Below are positions 16,687 to 25,361 of a stretch of DNA of 50,114 nt, one piece after another. The stretch is from Bacteroidota bacterium (GTDB taxonomy: Bacteria; Bacteroidota; Bacteroidia; Cytophagales; UBA9547). The position numbers and the translations under genes are program-made. Location: positions 1 through 50,114 of the forward strand of contig RDZG01000059.1 of the NCBI GenBank assembly GCA_004293915.1. Direction: 5' to 3'. The notes beneath the pieces are model-generated. The model had not been told where the DNA came from. It did no database searches and was given only the letters and a program-made list of their open reading frames with translations. The number at the start of each line of letters is the position of its first letter. Within the stretch, counting starts at the first letter, position 1.

Positions 16687-19600
16687 ATGGTTCTTACAAT
16701 TACAAGAATTGTTAGCACACTATTTTTGTGCCTAACATTTTATTCTAATGCCCAAATTTTAATTAAAGGTGTTGTTTCTGATAGCAAAGAAGCACTTGCT
16801 GGTGTTACGGTTATCGAAACAGGTACAACAAATGGTACTGTTACAGATATTGATGGAAAATTTTCTTTAACAGTAAAAGATACAAATTCTGTTTTGTCTT
16901 TTAGCTATATGGGATACAAAGCTAAAACAGTAGTTGCAAAAACCAATGCAAATTTTACAATTGTTTTAGAAGAAGAAATTAAACAGATAGAAGAAGTTAT
17001 TGTAACTGCAATTGCAATCAAAAAAGAAAAAAGAGAACTTGGCTTTGCTGTACAAGAAGTAAAAAGCCAAGAAATTTTAGATGCCAAAGAAACAAATCTT
17101 GTAAATGCCTTAAATTCTAAGGTAGCTGGTGTGCAAGTAGTTTCTTCGTCTGGCTCGCCAGGTGCTGCAGCTCGCATACGCTTGAGAGGAAGCACATCTA
17201 TTACTCAAAACAACGATCCTTTATTTGTTGTAGATGGAATACCAATTGACAATAGTGGCGGAGTGCGAACTAGAGATATTGAAAGCTCTAATCGAGCAAT
17301 TGATATAAACCCTGACGATGTAGCTTCGATGACTATTTTGAAAGGACCAGCCGCCACAGCACTTTATGGGATCAGAGCCGCAAACGGTGCAGTAATTATC
17401 ACGACCAAATCGGGACAATCAGGCAAAACTACTGTAAGTTTTTCTAGCTCTGTAGGTATAGACCAAGTAAATAAACTGCCACAACTTCAAACTAAATATG
17501 CGGGTGGTCAGAATGGTGTATTTATTCCGTTTGAATCAAGAACTGGTAAGCCAGCATCTGCGGCTTGGGGACCTGCTTATGGTGATCCAAGTTTGCCAAC
17601 TGGTGTGCAGTTTTATGATAATCCATCTGCTTTTTTTACTACTGGATTTCAAAGAAACAATCATATTAGTGTATCAGGCGGAAGCGAAAAATCGACTTCA
17701 TATTTTTCGATAGGAAATTTTAGGCAAACAGGTGTGGTGCCAAATCAAGACTTTGAGCGTACATCCCTTAAATTAACAAATGCCACGCAAGTAGCTAAAT
17801 TTTTGAAAATTACAGGTTCGATTAATTATAATTTATCTACCGCCACTAGGCTTAGAAAAGGTGGAAACTGGTCGGCACCTATGATATCTTTGTATAGAGG
17901 GGCAAGTGATTTTGATATTACAGGCGGATACAAAGACCCTTTAGATACCCCAGATGCGTATTTAACTGCCGATGGCTTGAAACAAAAAACAGCTTCGGTT
18001 TACGATAATCCATTTTTTTCGGTTAATAAAAATAAAAATACAGAGGCTATAAATAGAATTATTGGTTTTGTGCAAGCTGATTTAACACTCACACCATGGC
18101 TTACAGGTATGGCTCGTATTGGTGCCGATGTATTTAATCAAGTAATAACCGAAAATTACGACAAACGCTCAGCCGAAAATCATGCTCAACAATCTTTTAA
18201 AGGATCGTATTACGAAAGCCAACAATTCAAACAAGATTTTAACTCTGATTTAATGCTTAATGCACAACACAAAGTAGGTAAAGATTTTGAGGTTGGACTA
18301 AGACTCGGACAAAACTTTTGGACTTCGAAAAGTACTCGAATTGGTGTGCAAGGTTATAATTATTTATTTGATAATTTTTATGATTTTAATGCTTTAGATG
18401 TATCAGGAAGCCCATTACAACTAAGCCCTACCTCAAGAAATATCCAAAGAGCTTTGATGGCTGCTTATGCTGATGCTAAGGTTAGTTATAAAAACTATTT
18501 GTTTGTAAATTTTACAACTCGTATGGAAAAAGCTTCTACTTTACCAGCAAATAAAAACACGTATTTATATCCAACAATTAATGTAGCATTAGTATTTTCA
18601 GATTTGTTAGGTATCACAAACAAAAAATGGTTTAGCTATGGTAAAATTAGGGCTGCATGGGCACAAGTTGGTAATTTACCAAACCCTTATTTAACTACAA
18701 ATTATTATTCTCCAGTAATTTCAGGAGGATTCAATGGTCAGAATTTATATGCAATTTCTGGAGATTTAGGAAACGCAAATATCAAACCCGAAGTTTCAAC
18801 TACGCAAGAATTAGGCTTAGAACTCAAATTTTTCAAAAACAGATTAGGATTTGATGCAACTTATTATAATACTCTTAATACAAATCAAATTATTGCAGCC
18901 GATGTTTCGCCAACCTCTGGTTTTGGTTCTGCTTGGTTAAATGGTGGAAAAATAAGAAATACAGGTTTAGAAATTGTATTGAATGGAACGCCAATTAAAA
19001 CTACCAATTTTAGTTGGGATGCATCTGTTAATTTCACTTCGCAACGTACAATTGTAGAAGATCTAGTTGGAGATTTTCAATATATTGGTGGTGGTGCAGG
19101 TTTTAATAATGGTTCTAATGCTGCTTTTGTAGGTTATCAATATGGTGTATTAACAAGTCCTCAACGTTTTAAAAGATATGGACAAGACCCTAATGACTTA
19201 ACCATTCGTAAAGATTTGCCTATAGAGGTAGATTCTTCTGGGAATCCAATTATACAATCAGCTCCTAAAGGTTTTTATATTATTGGCAATCCAAATCCAA
19301 AATGGTTTGCAGGTTTGCGAAACTCTTTTACTTATAAAGGACTATATTTTTCTTTCTTATGGGATTTTAGAAGTGGTGGCGATTTGATAAATCTCACTCG
19401 TGGAAGCATGAATTATTTTGGCACACATAAAGATACAGAAAATAGAGAACAAGCCACAGTATTAGAAAATTCAGTAAAATCTGATGGGTCTGCAAATACT
19501 ACTCCAGTTTTAAAAAATGCAGCTTTTTATAACCGCTTAGGCGAAAATGCTACAGTTGGAGAGCTTTGGATTGAGAGTGGGTCGTGGGTGCGTTTACGTG

Positions 19601-19821
19601 AAGTAACCTTGCGATATAGCTTTGGAGAAAACACCACAAAAAAAATGTTTATGAAAAACTTGAGCCTAGCTTTAACCATGCGAAACCTGTTTTTATTAAC
19701 AAGTTATTCGGGTATCGACCCTGAAACCAATGCAGCTGGCAACGACCCAAGTTTAGGAAAAGATGCTTACAACATGCCAAATACAAGAAGTTTTCTTTTG
19801 ACTTTAAATGCTACGTTTTAA
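16687..19821 (+). CDS. susC-like: SusC/RagA family TonB-linked outer membrane transporter
   Basis: This is a TonB-dependent outer-membrane importer. The 1044 residues show a signal peptide (to SNAQ, about residue 23), a carboxypeptidase-regulatory-like domain (ILIKGVVSDSKEALAGVTVI to about 100), a plug with the SusC marks AARIRLRGSTSI, PLFVVDGIPIDN and GPAATALYGIRAANGAVII, and a long barrel ending in the aromatic terminus LTLNATF. The susD gene follows at once, so the pair should form a SusCD pedal-bin complex. Although most such pairs import glycans, RagAB imports peptides. The neighbours here encode cyanophycin and arginine breakdown, so a peptide-like substrate such as cyanophycin fragments is inferred. 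Confidence 0.93.
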   Translation: MVLTITRIVSTLFLCLTFYSNAQILIKGVVSDSKEALAGVTVIETGTTNGTVTDIDGKFSLTVKDTNSVLSFSYMGYKAKTVVAKTNANFTIVLEEEIKQIEEVIVTAIAIKKEKRELGFAVQEVKSQEILDAKETNLVNALNSKVAGVQVVSSSGSPGAAARIRLRGSTSITQNNDPLFVVDGIPIDNSGGVRTRDIESSNRAIDINPDDVASMTILKGPAATALYGIRAANGAVIITTKSGQSGKTTVSFSSSVGIDQVNKLPQLQTKYAGGQNGVFIPFESRTGKPASAAWGPAYGDPSLPTGVQFYDNPSAFFTTGFQRNNHISVSGGSEKSTSYFSIGNFRQTGVVPNQDFERTSLKLTNATQVAKFLKITGSINYNLSTATRLRKGGNWSAPMISLYRGASDFDITGGYKDPLDTPDAYLTADGLKQKTASVYDNPFFSVNKNKNTEAINRIIGFVQADLTLTPWLTGMARIGADVFNQVITENYDKRSAENHAQQSFKGSYYESQQFKQDFNSDLMLNAQHKVGKDFEVGLRLGQNFWTSKSTRIGVQGYNYLFDNFYDFNALDVSGSPLQLSPTSRNIQRALMAAYADAKVSYKNYLFVNFTTRMEKASTLPANKNTYLYPTINVALVFSDLLGITNKKWFSYGKIRAAWAQVGNLPNPYLTTNYYSPVISGGFNGQNLYAISGDLGNANIKPEVSTTQELGLELKFFKNRLGFDATYYNTLNTNQIIAADVSPTSGFGSAWLNGGKIRNTGLEIVLNGTPIKTTNFSWDASVNFTSQRTIVEDLVGDFQYIGGGAGFNNGSNAAFVGYQYGVLTSPQRFKRYGQDPNDLTIRKDLPIEVDSSGNPIIQSAPKGFYIIGNPNPKWFAGLRNSFTYKGLYFSFLWDFRSGGDLINLTRGSMNYFGTHKDTENREQATVLENSVKSDGSANTTPVLKNAAFYNRLGENATVGELWIESGSWVRLREVTLRYSFGENTTKKMFMKNLSLALTMRNLFLLTSYSGIDPETNAAGNDPSLGKDAYNMPNTRSFLLTLNATF

Positions 19822-19840
19822 TAGACAAATTATACCATTT

Positions 19841-21268
19841 ATGAAAAATATATTTCAAATTTTATTTATTTTTTGTGTAATCTCCATTTCGAGTTGTGAT
19901 TTTACAAAAACAAACATTGATCCAAACAATATCACAGAAGACAAACTTTTGCTCAATCAACGTTTGCCTACATTGGAATATTTCTTTGGAAATGTATTAG
20001 CTTCTGACATTCCAAAAACAGTTGGTAATACTATGGGTCAAACCATTTATATTCAAGGAAATACAGGCTTAAATACGTATTTATACGGACCTGCCGATCC
20101 ATCCAAAATTTCGCTTTGGGGTAGTTCATATTCTAGGGTTTTGTTTACTGCAGACCAAATCATAAAAGATGCTGATTCCAAAAATGCACCATTATATAAA
20201 GGCATTTCTAAAATTATATATGCTGTTGGTCTAGCTAATTTGGCATCGATTTGGGGTGATGTACCCTACAAACAATTATTTAATATTGGAGATTTTCCTG
20301 ATCCAGTGTTTGATAGCCAAGAATCTGTTTATGATGGTATTCAAAAATTATTAAACGATGCCATTATTGATTTAACCAATACAACTTCGGCTCTCAAACC
20401 CACTGCAGACGATTTTATTTTCAATGGCGATGTTGCTAAATGGACAAAAACAGCTTATGCTCTCAAAGCGAGATACCATTTGCATACCATTAGAGTTAGG
20501 CAAACGAGCTATGATTTGGCAGAAGCTGCATTGGCTAATGCGTTGCAATCTAATGCCGATAATTGTGTTTTTAAATTTGTTGCAGGTAACCCAAGCCAAA
20601 CACACCCGCTTTATAATGAGCGTGTGGGCACACAAAATACACAAGTTGATACCAAATTTACGGATTTGCTAAACGCAAAAAACGACCCACGTTTGCCTTT
20701 TTATAGCACCGTTAGAAGTAGTTTAACAACAGGAAAACGTGCCTTATATGGTCCATTGTACTCTTCAAAAGATTCTTATATGCCAGTAATAACTTACGAA
20801 GAATGTATGTTTATGAAAGCAGAAATTACGATGGCTAAATCTGGAAAAGCAGCTGCTGAATCGGATTTTAAAACAGCCATAAAAGCTTCTCTCGAACGCG
20901 TTTGTTCCGAAAAAAAATGGACTTCTGATTCCGGCACAACTGCATTAAGCATTATACCTATTACAAGTTCTATCTTAGGTACTTTTATTAATTCACAAGG
21001 AAATATTGATTCGCTTGCAACAGATGCTGATGTTTGGAAACGGATTTTTGAACAAAAATATATAGCTATGTTTTTGCAAGCAGAAACATGGAACGATTAC
21101 CGCAGAACTAAAAAATATATTCCGGAAGCTGATGGATTACCCATTTTAACACCCAGAGCTGGAAATGCTTTACCAAGACGATACAATTACCCTTCAAACG
21201 AAATCAACTACAACAAAAGTACACCTGCCGACAAAGGCATATTTGCCACTGTTTGGTGGGATAATTAA
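19841..21268 (+). CDS. susD-like: SusD/RagB family substrate-binding lipoprotein
   Basis: This is the surface lipoprotein partner of the SusC-like transporter. I chose the ATG at 19841, giving 475 residues starting MKNIFQILFIFCVISISSC, because it puts the lipobox (SISSC) at the right place. An upstream ATG at 19808 would overlap susC and bury the signal peptide. SusD-type helical repeats are visible as YGISK-like IIYAVGLANLASIWGDVPY, KALYAL-like KTAYALKARYHLH and the closing LQAETWNDYRRTKKYIPEA. The pattern fits the SusD-like_2 group. The gene lies 19 bases after susC. Confidence 0.9.
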   Translation: MKNIFQILFIFCVISISSCDFTKTNIDPNNITEDKLLLNQRLPTLEYFFGNVLASDIPKTVGNTMGQTIYIQGNTGLNTYLYGPADPSKISLWGSSYSRVLFTADQIIKDADSKNAPLYKGISKIIYAVGLANLASIWGDVPYKQLFNIGDFPDPVFDSQESVYDGIQKLLNDAIIDLTNTTSALKPTADDFIFNGDVAKWTKTAYALKARYHLHTIRVRQTSYDLAEAALANALQSNADNCVFKFVAGNPSQTHPLYNERVGTQNTQVDTKFTDLLNAKNDPRLPFYSTVRSSLTTGKRALYGPLYSSKDSYMPVITYEECMFMKAEITMAKSGKAAAESDFKTAIKASLERVCSEKKWTSDSGTTALSIIPITSSILGTFINSQGNIDSLATDADVWKRIFEQKYIAMFLQAETWNDYRRTKKYIPEADGLPILTPRAGNALPRRYNYPSNEINYNKSTPADKGIFATVWWDN

Positions 21269-21307
21269 TTAATAAATTTAACAATTAACAATTAAACCTT
21301 TATTATT

Positions 21308-24300
21308 ATGAAAATGAATTACAATGCTTTAAAATTATTTAAAATTAGAAACGGAGTTTTCTATGTAACCACGCTTTTTGGCGTAATGTTGAGTGTGATG
21401 GAAAGTAACGGGCAGATTTCTTTACCTGCTCCAAGGCAAATTCCATTTTTTGAAGATTTTAGTAATACCATTTCTGGAGCATATTTGACAAATGCTTCTA
21501 TTTTAGTTGCAAGAGGTTTTACATCAGGTGCGCCACCGCTTGCGCCTGCTCAAACTACCAAAAGTGGTGCTGAAGCCACACTAGATGGTGCTTTTGCAGC
21601 AAGAGCCTTAGGAACTGGACTTTTAGCCCCACTTTCTAATACAGTTGGATCTGGTACTAGGTCGAATGGATCAAATCCTGCTTCCTACTTAAATATAACA
21701 GATGCAGGTTTACTAATTAGCTTAAATAATAGAAGTTGGGCTGTAGTTTCTGGTATAAAAACAACAGGTTTTCAAAATGTAAAATTGTCTTACACTTTGG
21801 CATTAACTGAAAGAGCAGCAAATAACTTGACACCAAATCTTAATTTAGTAGTTTTTGCTCAATATAAACTTAATGCAGCTGATTCTTGGAAAACTATTCT
21901 AGGTAGCGATTGGTCTACAACGGGTATAAATGTCAATGATATTTCTACTTTTACTGGCTTAACCTTACCTACTGAAGTTGAAAACAGGAATGAAGTATAT
22001 ATTAGATTTGTTCATTACCAAACTGCAGATGTAACTGTTTCAGATTTATTAAGTTATGCAATCGACAATATTAGCGTAACTGGGGATGCTTTTACCCTTT
22101 CAAATTTGGATATTTCGGTGCCATCAGCACCTGCAGAAGGAGTTCCATTTGATGTTGTTGTAAAAGCAACTAATGCAGCTGGTACTGTTGGAACTGTTAC
22201 AGGAAATACCGCAGTTACACTTTCTGGTGTAGGTACAACTGGCGTTTTGGCTGGTAATCTATCAACCACCATTTTGAGTGGAATGAGTTCTGCCACTTTT
22301 TCTGGATTAACATTTTCACAAGCATCTGCACTTACACTTACAGGGACAGTTGTTTCGGGGGATGCATTAGCAGCAGATATGGCAGTAGTTACAGTTGCTG
22401 CGTTACCTACAAAATATAAAATAGAAAGAGTAGTACCACAAGCTGGAACTGTATTTTTTGCAAACCAACCCATATCTGTTGTGATTAGCTCATACAACAC
22501 GCTAGATTTACTCTCTCCTGTACCAAATAATTCAATATTTACACTTACAGGCACAGATCTAGCTGGAATTACCACAGGCACAATTACTTCGGGAATGAAT
22601 CAAACAACCGTTACAGGTGTTTTAATTCCAAGCACAGCATCGGGTTATACTATTTCTGTTTCAAGTATGTCTGGAAGTAACTTAGCTTCGGCTACTTCAA
22701 GTGCTTTTGATGTAAAACTGTATCCAACTATTTTAAGTATTTCTACACTTTCAGGCATTGCTAGAAAATCGCCATTTACAATATTAGTAAACACAAAAAA
22801 TATAGCAGACGAAATATATAATTTGAATACCGCTTTAGGTCTTACACTTTCAGTTGCTTCTGGAACAGGCACACTTAATACTACAAGTGCTACTATTTCT
22901 GTTGGTACTTCAAGCATTACAATTACTGGAGTTACTTACGACAAAACCGAATCGGGAGTTTCTATTTCAGTTTCAGGAGCAGGATTTGTTGGTGCTGTAA
23001 CAAATGTGTTTACAGTTTCTGGTCCTGCAATACCAACTGAGGGCTTTACTATTCCTTTAGCACAATCTCTTCCTTATCTCCAAGATTTTGGAACTAATAT
23101 TTCAATATGGAATGATGTAACGGCTTCATCTTCTATTTTACCTTTTGGATTAGTGGTTGCAAGGCAAACACCTACTCCTTTTAGAACATTTGACGATGCT
23201 GATTTGTCTAATTATTTAGCAACTGGTTTCGTAGGCGGGTCATCTGTTAATCCTGTAACTTATGCAGGTGGAAATATTGGTTTAAGAATTGAAACCAGAG
23301 AAAATAGAGGAGAAGCACTCGTACTTGCTTTAAAAAGTTCTGGTTATGAAAATTTAAAATTATCTTACACTTTAGTTCCCGAAGTAATAACTGGAGCTGG
23401 TGTTTATGGAATGGTGGCTCAAGCTAGAATTGGTTCATCAGGATTTTTTAGTAATATAGTTGGCACAGAATATGTCTCAACTGCTCCTGGAGTGGTTTTG
23501 GGCACACCGATTAATTACAATGTTACATTACCAAGTGCATTAAGCGGACAAAGTGTTGTAAATATTCGTTGGGTAAGATGGCATAATAATGTTGATAATT
23601 CTGTTATTCTCGACAACATCTCTATCTCTGGTACAAAAACAAATTATTTGTCGATAACTGGAATTAATCCTTCAAAAATATTTGTAGGCGATGCATCTAG
23701 TATAATTGTTTCAGCTTTTGATAAATTTAATATGCCTCAAACCGTTACTTCTGCCACTGTGATTTCGATTACAGGCAATACAAGTCTTTTGGGTACAACA
23801 ACTGCAACAATTTTGGCTGGTTCATCGAGTGCAACAATCAGTGGATTGCTATTCGCTACATCAAAATACCAAGCATCACTTAATGCTTTTGTAGTAAGTG
23901 GCGATGCATTTGGAGCGGCAAGTAGTAATTTATTTAATGTTTCGGGTGTACCTACTTTGTTTAAAGTTATCGATATTCAACCCTTAGGTGCTAAACAAAT
24001 TGGAAAACCTGTTTCCGTAAAAATAAAACTTGTTGATGCTTTTGGCAAAACTGCATTGGCAAAAACCAATACCAATGTGGTGGTTTCGGTCTCAGGTGGA
24101 ACAGGAATTTTAGTTGGCACAACAACAGGCACATTTACAGCAATGATGGATAGTATTATCACTATAAAAACATTTACGTACAGCAAAGCCGAATCTAATC
24201 TTAAATTAGCTATCAATGGTGGAGGTTTTGCCGAAGTGTTGTCTGACACCATTTCTTTTAAAGCAGATGCTTTTGCAGGTATTTCGGTTTTGTATAGCGA

Positions 24301-25177
24301 GGATTTTGAAAAATCTGTTAAACCAAGCGTTGGCTTTCCTTCTATTCCTTCGGAAATGAAAATGTTTAGCATTGATGGACAAACTGCAATAACTGCAACA
24401 TATCCTAGTTATGGAACAGATGCTTGGGTAATTAGAAGAGTTCCTCAAGAAGGTTTCTTAGGACGTGGTGGCGATGTGCAACCAACACCAACTTATTGGA
24501 GCAATGTTAATTCAGCTGCACCAGATTCTAACTATATAGCTTATTCGGCATCTTGGTTTAATGATAACACAAAAGCGGCAGATCGTTGGTTGGTTACACC
24601 AGGTATATCTATGGTAGGTGGTAATTTCAAACTAAATTATCAAGCCAAATCTTCTACAAGTTCAGGAAATTTTAAAGATAGATTAGAAGTAAAAGTTACT
24701 ACTCAATTTAATGGCACTTCTATAATTTCTAACGATTGGGAAACTATTTCAGTAAAAAACTTATCAACTGGTTTAGATTCGCTTTCTCATTTGGTTTCAA
24801 CTCGTGTAATTAATTTTGAATATGCTTTTAATGATGCATTTGTTAAAAATCAAGTTATTTATTTAGCATTTAGATTAGTAACTCCTGCTGATAAAGGCGA
24901 TAGAATTTCGGTTGATAATATTTATGTTACTTCAGGAGGAGCAACTTCAATAAAATCTTCTGAAATTTCAACTATTGGTTTGAAAGCAATGCCAAATCCT
25001 GCATATGAAACTATAGTAATTCAATCGGCAATTTTGGAAGAAGTTAAAATTTATAATCTAATTGGAAACGAAGTTTTAACTGCCAAAACCAATTCAATAA
25101 TTTCAATTGGTTCGCTTACCAAAGGGTTATATATTGCAGTAACTAAAAATGGTTCTATAAAATTTGTAGTTGAATAA
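21308..25177 (+). CDS. large T9SS-secreted surface protein with repeated beta-domains
   Basis: The 1289 residues begin with a signal peptide ending near ESNGQ and close with a type A T9SS sorting domain (MPNPAYETIVIQS near 1230, then VKIYNLIGNEVL and LTKGLYIAVTKNG). In between, three jelly-roll-like choice-of-anchor or cleaved-adhesin modules start with PFFEDFSNT, LPYLQDFGTNIS and VLYSEDFEKS. They alternate with Ig-like repeats rich in Gly, Thr and Ser (TGVLAGNLSTTILSGMSSAT and similar). No catalytic motif is visible. It sits 39 bases after susD, where glycan utilisation loci encode surface binding proteins, so a substrate-binding or adhesive role outside the cell is plausible but unproven. 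Confidence 0.75.
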   Translation: MKMNYNALKLFKIRNGVFYVTTLFGVMLSVMESNGQISLPAPRQIPFFEDFSNTISGAYLTNASILVARGFTSGAPPLAPAQTTKSGAEATLDGAFAARALGTGLLAPLSNTVGSGTRSNGSNPASYLNITDAGLLISLNNRSWAVVSGIKTTGFQNVKLSYTLALTERAANNLTPNLNLVVFAQYKLNAADSWKTILGSDWSTTGINVNDISTFTGLTLPTEVENRNEVYIRFVHYQTADVTVSDLLSYAIDNISVTGDAFTLSNLDISVPSAPAEGVPFDVVVKATNAAGTVGTVTGNTAVTLSGVGTTGVLAGNLSTTILSGMSSATFSGLTFSQASALTLTGTVVSGDALAADMAVVTVAALPTKYKIERVVPQAGTVFFANQPISVVISSYNTLDLLSPVPNNSIFTLTGTDLAGITTGTITSGMNQTTVTGVLIPSTASGYTISVSSMSGSNLASATSSAFDVKLYPTILSISTLSGIARKSPFTILVNTKNIADEIYNLNTALGLTLSVASGTGTLNTTSATISVGTSSITITGVTYDKTESGVSISVSGAGFVGAVTNVFTVSGPAIPTEGFTIPLAQSLPYLQDFGTNISIWNDVTASSSILPFGLVVARQTPTPFRTFDDADLSNYLATGFVGGSSVNPVTYAGGNIGLRIETRENRGEALVLALKSSGYENLKLSYTLVPEVITGAGVYGMVAQARIGSSGFFSNIVGTEYVSTAPGVVLGTPINYNVTLPSALSGQSVVNIRWVRWHNNVDNSVILDNISISGTKTNYLSITGINPSKIFVGDASSIIVSAFDKFNMPQTVTSATVISITGNTSLLGTTTATILAGSSSATISGLLFATSKYQASLNAFVVSGDAFGAASSNLFNVSGVPTLFKVIDIQPLGAKQIGKPVSVKIKLVDAFGKTALAKTNTNVVVSVSGGTGILVGTTTGTFTAMMDSIITIKTFTYSKAESNLKLAINGGGFAEVLSDTISFKADAFAGISVLYSEDFEKSVKPSVGFPSIPSEMKMFSIDGQTAITATYPSYGTDAWVIRRVPQEGFLGRGGDVQPTPTYWSNVNSAAPDSNYIAYSASWFNDNTKAADRWLVTPGISMVGGNFKLNYQAKSSTSSGNFKDRLEVKVTTQFNGTSIISNDWETISVKNLSTGLDSLSHLVSTRVINFEYAFNDAFVKNQVIYLAFRLVTPADKGDRISVDNIYVTSGGATSIKSSEISTIGLKAMPNPAYETIVIQSAILEEVKIYNLIGNEVLTAKTNSIISIGSLTKGLYIAVTKNGSIKFVVE

Positions 25178-25227
25178 AAATCAAATTCCTTAAAAGTTAA
25201 TTAATAATTTAGTATTAAAAACCTTAA

Positions 25228-25257
25228 CATACCCTCTTCGATTCAGAAGGGGGTATG
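25228..25257. terminator. 12-bp hairpin between the surface protein and cyanophycinase genes
   Basis: CATACCCTCTTC (25228-25239) pairs with GAAGGGGGTATG (25246-25257) with one T-G wobble and a 6-base loop. No T run follows, so it may cause partial termination or mark an mRNA processing site rather than end the transcript. Confidence 0.45.
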
Positions 25258-25361
25258 CTAGGGATTAATTTGCCAAAAAATAGTAAAAATATCATATGTC
25301 TTTTCGACAATAGTAAATTTAAAGAACAAAGTCTAAATAGTATATTTTAAAAAATACCAAA

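Noticed and set aside
16687-21268. Glycan utilisation locus feeding the GH92 mannosidase
   Set aside because: The GH92 gene is over 20 kb away on the other strand, while all genes directly after susCD concern cyanophycin and arginine.
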